DNA of 64,000 nucleotides from Macrostomum hystrix (lineage: Eukaryota > Platyhelminthes > Macrostomidae). The stretch covers positions 9,047,001-9,111,000 of the forward strand of contig CATNEN010000025.1 in the NCBI GenBank assembly GCA_950097015.1. Direction: 5' to 3'. Position 1 is the stretch's first letter. Each line of letters opens with the position of its first letter. The notes under the pieces are model-generated. The model saw only the letters and a list, made by a program, of their open reading frames with translations, searched no databases and was not told the origin of the DNA. Position numbers and translations under genes: made by a program. Shown in pieces: positions 61,301 to 64,000 of this stretch.

Positions 61301-63674
61301 ACTCCCCTTCCCTGATTCTAAACTCCCCTTCCCTGATTCTTAACTCCCCTTCCCTGATTCTTAACTCCCCTTCCCTGATTCTAAACTCCCCTTCCCTGAT
61401 TCTTAACTCCCCTTCCCTGATTCTTAACTCCCCTTCCCTGATTCTTAACTCCCCTTCCCTGATTCTTAACTCCCCTTCCCTGATTCTTAACTCCCCTTCC
61501 CTGATTCTTAACTCCCCTTCCCTGATTCTAAACTCCCCTTCCCTGATTCTTAACTCCCCTTCCCTGATCCTTAACTCCCCTTCCCTGATTCTTAACTCCC
61601 CTTCCCTGATTCTAAACTCCCCTTCCCTGATTCTTAACTCCCTTTCCCTGATTCTTAACTCCCCTTCCCTGATTCTTAACTCCCCTTCCCTGATTCTTAA
61701 CTCCCCTTCCCTGATTCTTAACTCCCCTTCCCTGATTCTAAACTCCCCTTCCCTGATTCTTAACTCCCCTTCCCTGATTCTTAACTCCCCTTCCCTGATT
61801 CTAAACTCCCCTTCCCTGATTCTTAACTCCCCTTCCCTGATTCTTAACTCCCCTTCCCTGATTCTTAACTCCCCTTCCCTGATTCTTAACTCCCCTTCCC
61901 TGATTCTTAACTCCCCTTCCCTGATTCTTAACTCCCCTTCCCTGATTCTTAACTCCCCTTCCCTGATTCTAAACTCCCATTCCCTAATTCTAAACTCCCC
62001 TTCCCTGATTCTTAACTCCCCTTCCCTGATTCTTAACTCCCCTTCCCTGATTCTAAACTCCCCTTCCCTGATTCTTAACTCCCCTTCCCTGATTCTTAAC
62101 TCCCCTTCCCTGATTCTAAACTCCCCTTCCCTGATTCTTAACTCCCCTTCCCTGATTCTTAACTCCCCTTCCCTGATTCTTAACTCCCCTTCCCTGATTC
62201 TTAACTCCCCTTCCCTGATTCTTAACTCCCCTTCCCTGATTCTTAACTCCCCTTCCCTGATTCTAAACTCCCCTTCCCTGATTCTTAACTCCCCTTCCCT
62301 GATCCTTAACTCCCCTTCCCTGATTCTTAACTCCCCTTCCCTGATTCTAAACTCCCCTTCCCTGATTCTTAACTCCCTTTCCCTGATTCTTAACTCCCCT
62401 TCCCTGATTCTTAACTCCCCTTCCCTGATTCTTAACTCCCCTTCCCTGATTCTTAACTCCCCTTCCCTGATTCTTAACTCCCCTTCCCTGATTCTTAACT
62501 CCCCTTCCCTGATTCTTAACTCCCCTTCCCTGATTCTTAACTCCCCTTCCCTAATTCTAAACTCCCATTCCCTGATTCTAAACTCCCCTTCCCTGATTCT
62601 AAACTCCCCTTCCCTGATTCTAAACTCCCCTTCCCTGATTCTTAACTCCCCTTCCCTGATTCTTAACTCCCCTTCCCTGATTCTTAACTCCCCTTCCCTG
62701 ATTCTTAACTCCCCTTCCCTGATTCTTAACTCCCCTTCCCTGATTCTAAACTCCCCTTCCCTGATTCTTAACTCCCCTTCCCTGATTCTTAACTCCCCTT
62801 CCCTGATCCTTAACTCCCCTTCACCGATTATAATCCCCATCTCCCCTGATTCTAATCCCCATCTCCCCTGATTATAATCCCCATCTCCCCTGATTCTAAT
62901 CCCCATCTCCCCTGATTCTAATCCCCATCTCCCCTGATTATAATCCCCATCTCCCCTGATTCTAATCCCCATCTCCCCTGATTATAATCCCCATCTCCCC
63001 TGATTATAATCCCCATCTCCCCTGATTATAATCCCCATCTCCCCTGATTATAATCCCCATCTCCCCTGATTATAATCCCCATCTCCCCTGATTCTAATCC
63101 CCATCTCCCCTGATTCTAATCCCCATCTCCCCTGATTATAATCCCCATCTCCCCTGATTCTAATCCCCATCTCCCCTGATTATAATCCCCATCTCCCCTG
63201 ATTATAATCCCCATCTCCCCTGATTATAATCCCCATCTCCCCTGATTCTAATCCCCATCTCCCCTGATTCTAATCCCCATCTCCCCTGATTCTAATCCCC
63301 ATCTCCCCTGATTCTAATCCCCATCTCCCCTGATTCTAATCCCCATCTCCCCTGATTCTTATCCGCCTTCTGTTGTTGTCTCCCCCTCCACTGAAATCTC
63401 CCGATTCACTCAAAATCCAATTTGTATCGGGGCGCTCACGCTGCATTCCGCCGGCATCGGCTGCTTCGCCAGCGCGTCAGCGTAGCTGGCCAAAACCTCG
63501 CTCTGCTTCAGCGCCCTGTCCAGCCTGCTGGCTGCGTTTGCCGCCGCCCGACGCTCCCTGTCCAGTTCCGCCGCCGCCTCCGCCTTGTCGGCCGCCCGTC
63601 GCGCCTCCTCTGGCTGGCTGGGCGCGGCCGAGAATGAAACGTCAGAGATGCTGGCGGCTCCTGACAGCTCCACC
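52388..63674 (-). CDS. DUF4139-domain protein (F37C4.5-like), 5' end beyond the window's visible exons
   Basis: Seven exons in transcript order: 63674-63440, 60249-60062, 59003-58874, 58802-58654, 56765-56612, 55421-55185, 52819-52388. Phases are continuous, giving 507 residues to the stop. Order: VELSGAASISDVSFS (end of the N-terminal DUF4140-like part), a long Glu/Ala/Arg coiled coil (LDRERRAAANAASRLDRALK; AREALARHREAIEKLEARLR), then the DUF4139 beta-rich region (QLSYIVSRAKWTPRYDIRVH, QQTGEAWTGARVSLSTSRP), a low-complexity linker with glutamines, and finally VPQRSPYAYLKAAVTNSSPY, PANIFVDGCFVGK, LEEFTCQLGADRGIRVAYRP, SIELQNRHSRPVKLLLMEPL and NCVEWELELAPGETRELVM. This matches the animal F37C4.5 family of unknown function. 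Donor of the sixth exon is GTTTGC, weaker than the others. Confidence 0.85.
52940..53045 (-). mobile_element. SINE family 2, degenerate fragment
   Basis: TTCAGTCCGTGGACTGTGGC and AGCTGGATCACATGAAGCAATG are reversed family-2 body motifs. In the DUF4139 intron 52820-55184. Confidence 0.5.
54180..55105 (-). repeat. 18-bp minisatellite in DUF4139 intron 52820-55184
   Basis: About 51 copies of GTGCCAGGAGTGAGGTTA, with TTA/CTA/TGG at the variable end. A period divisible by 3 keeps frames open on both strands. Confidence 0.96.
55520..55990 (-). repeat. 16-bp and 32-bp minisatellite in DUF4139 intron 55422-56611
   Basis: Units GGGGAGTGAGGTTGTC / GGGAAGTGAGTTGGCG / TGGAGTGGGGTTGGCG. A block of about 96 bp is present at least twice (about 55540 and 55620). 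Confidence 0.9.
57558..57775 (-). CDS. Possible extra exon or gene fragment in a DUF4139 intron
   Basis: Minus-strand open stretch ending in a stop near 57560. Reading: AGIFNTVIGDLIGLGVLRLH ... KGFDLKKLRSRVAGALRSCG ... ELRDVLEEFRKLASFLPM. It is preceded by a strong acceptor-like TGTTTATTTGTCAG that borders the 19-bp array. Its phase does not join the preceding DUF4139 exon productively. Could be an alternative end, a nested gene or a captured fragment. Confidence 0.3.
57795..58625 (-). repeat. 19-bp minisatellite in DUF4139 intron 56766-58653
   Basis: About 43 copies of CACCCACCCAACCTCCGAG with ACTCACCC, TTCCGAAC and CCGGGC variants recurring in blocks (for example CAACCATCCAACCTCCGGG at about 57987 and 58462). 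It ends about 30 bp from the exon at 58654. Confidence 0.96.
59055..59630 (-). repeat. 20-bp minisatellite in DUF4139 intron 59004-60061
   Basis: About 28 copies of CTCCTCCCATACCCTGTCTC, a few lengthened to CATACCCCTTG. It starts about 50 bp from the exon at 59003. Confidence 0.96.
60295..62825 (-). repeat. 21-bp minisatellite, about 120 copies, in DUF4139 intron 60250-63439
   Basis: Unit CCCCTTCCCTGATTCTTAAC plus T, with an A/T variant (TCTAAAC) and rare markers (GATCCTTAA, CCCTTTCCC, CCCATTCCCT). Reading frames stay open for about 865 codons on plus and about 894 on minus solely because 21 is divisible by 3. Confidence 0.97.
62826..63365 (-). repeat. 22-bp minisatellite adjoining the 21-bp array
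   Basis: About 24 copies of CCCCTGATTATAATCCCCAT plus CT, alternating TATAAT/TCTAAT. Related in sequence to the 21-bp unit, so probably derived from it or a shared ancestor. Confidence 0.95.
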
Positions 63675-63751
63675 CTGGCATGGACGATGGTGATTGTTAC
63701 GAAAAACCGTTCGACATTCGACACTTTGGGATATTCTTCCCATTAACTCAC

Positions 63752-64000
63752 TACCTTTTCAGTCTCACTCTCCCTCTAAGTCTCACACTCTCCCTCTCAG
63801 TCTCACAATCTCCCTCTAAGTCTCACACTCTCCGTCTCAGTCTCAAACTCTCCCTCTCAGTCTCAAACTCTCCCTCTCAATCTCAAACTCTCCCTCTCAG
63901 TCTCACACTCTCCCTCTCAGTCTCACACTCTCCCTCAAAGTCTCCCACTCTCCTCTCAGTCTCACACTCTCCCTCAAAGTCTCCCACTCTCCTCTCAGTC
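63752..64000 (-). repeat. 20-bp minisatellite running off the right edge
   Basis: Units like TCTCCCTCTCAGTCTCACAC, at least 12 copies, in the next upstream intron of the DUF4139 gene. Confidence 0.92.

Noticed and set aside
60274-62972. 865-aa and 894-aa open frames on opposite strands
   Set aside because: Pure consequence of a 21-bp repeat lacking stops; no start context or family, and they lie in an intron between two supported exons.

Overview
This is a eukaryotic nuclear window: interrupted genes with GT-AG introns, tRNA-derived SINEs, a Ty3/Gypsy-type LTR retrotransposon and an extreme load of minisatellites. Gene content (CaMKK-type kinase, kinase with a death domain, rhodopsin-like GPCR pair, CXorf65-like protein, transgelin, DUF4139/F37C4.5-like protein) is that of an invertebrate animal. 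A lophotrochozoan such as a free-living flatworm would fit, but that is a guess.

Layout. 1-260: 3' side of an unidentified minus-strand gene running off the left edge. 267-4290: two minisatellites and a SINE pair. 4787-5323: a plus-strand orphan two-TM protein, followed by a 1.4 kb array. 7185-21597: a CaMKK gene (minus, 8 coding exons, about 592 aa). Four of its introns hold minisatellites, and one coding exon holds an in-frame 18-bp minisatellite. A 7.56 kb LTR retrotransposon (9946-17507, identical 155-bp LTRs, GGTAG target duplication) sits antisense in one intron, 20 bp from a splice acceptor. 22000-28450: mostly arrays plus two or three tentative exons. 28797-34304: a kinase plus C-terminal death domain gene (minus, 6 exons, 503 aa), whose three long introns each hold a different array. 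37184-42567: two tandem minus-strand GPCR genes that are mosaic copies of each other, separated by foldback repeats. 43448-44610: 23-bp array. 45459-47248: CXorf65-like gene (minus, 4 exons, 193 aa). 48715-50356: transgelin/calponin (minus, 4 exons, 190 aa). 52388-right edge: DUF4139-domain gene (minus, 7 exons seen), with an array in nearly every intron, up to 3.1 kb.

The strongest theme is that about a third of the window (my estimate, about 23 kb) is some 28 minisatellites. Most are private to one locus, and most sit inside introns. Exon chains given here were assembled by eye from splice motifs; coding phases close exactly for CaMKK, the kinase-death gene, the CXorf65-like gene, transgelin and the DUF4139 gene. 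No operon-like logic is seen; the genes appear functionally unrelated apart from the GPCR pair.
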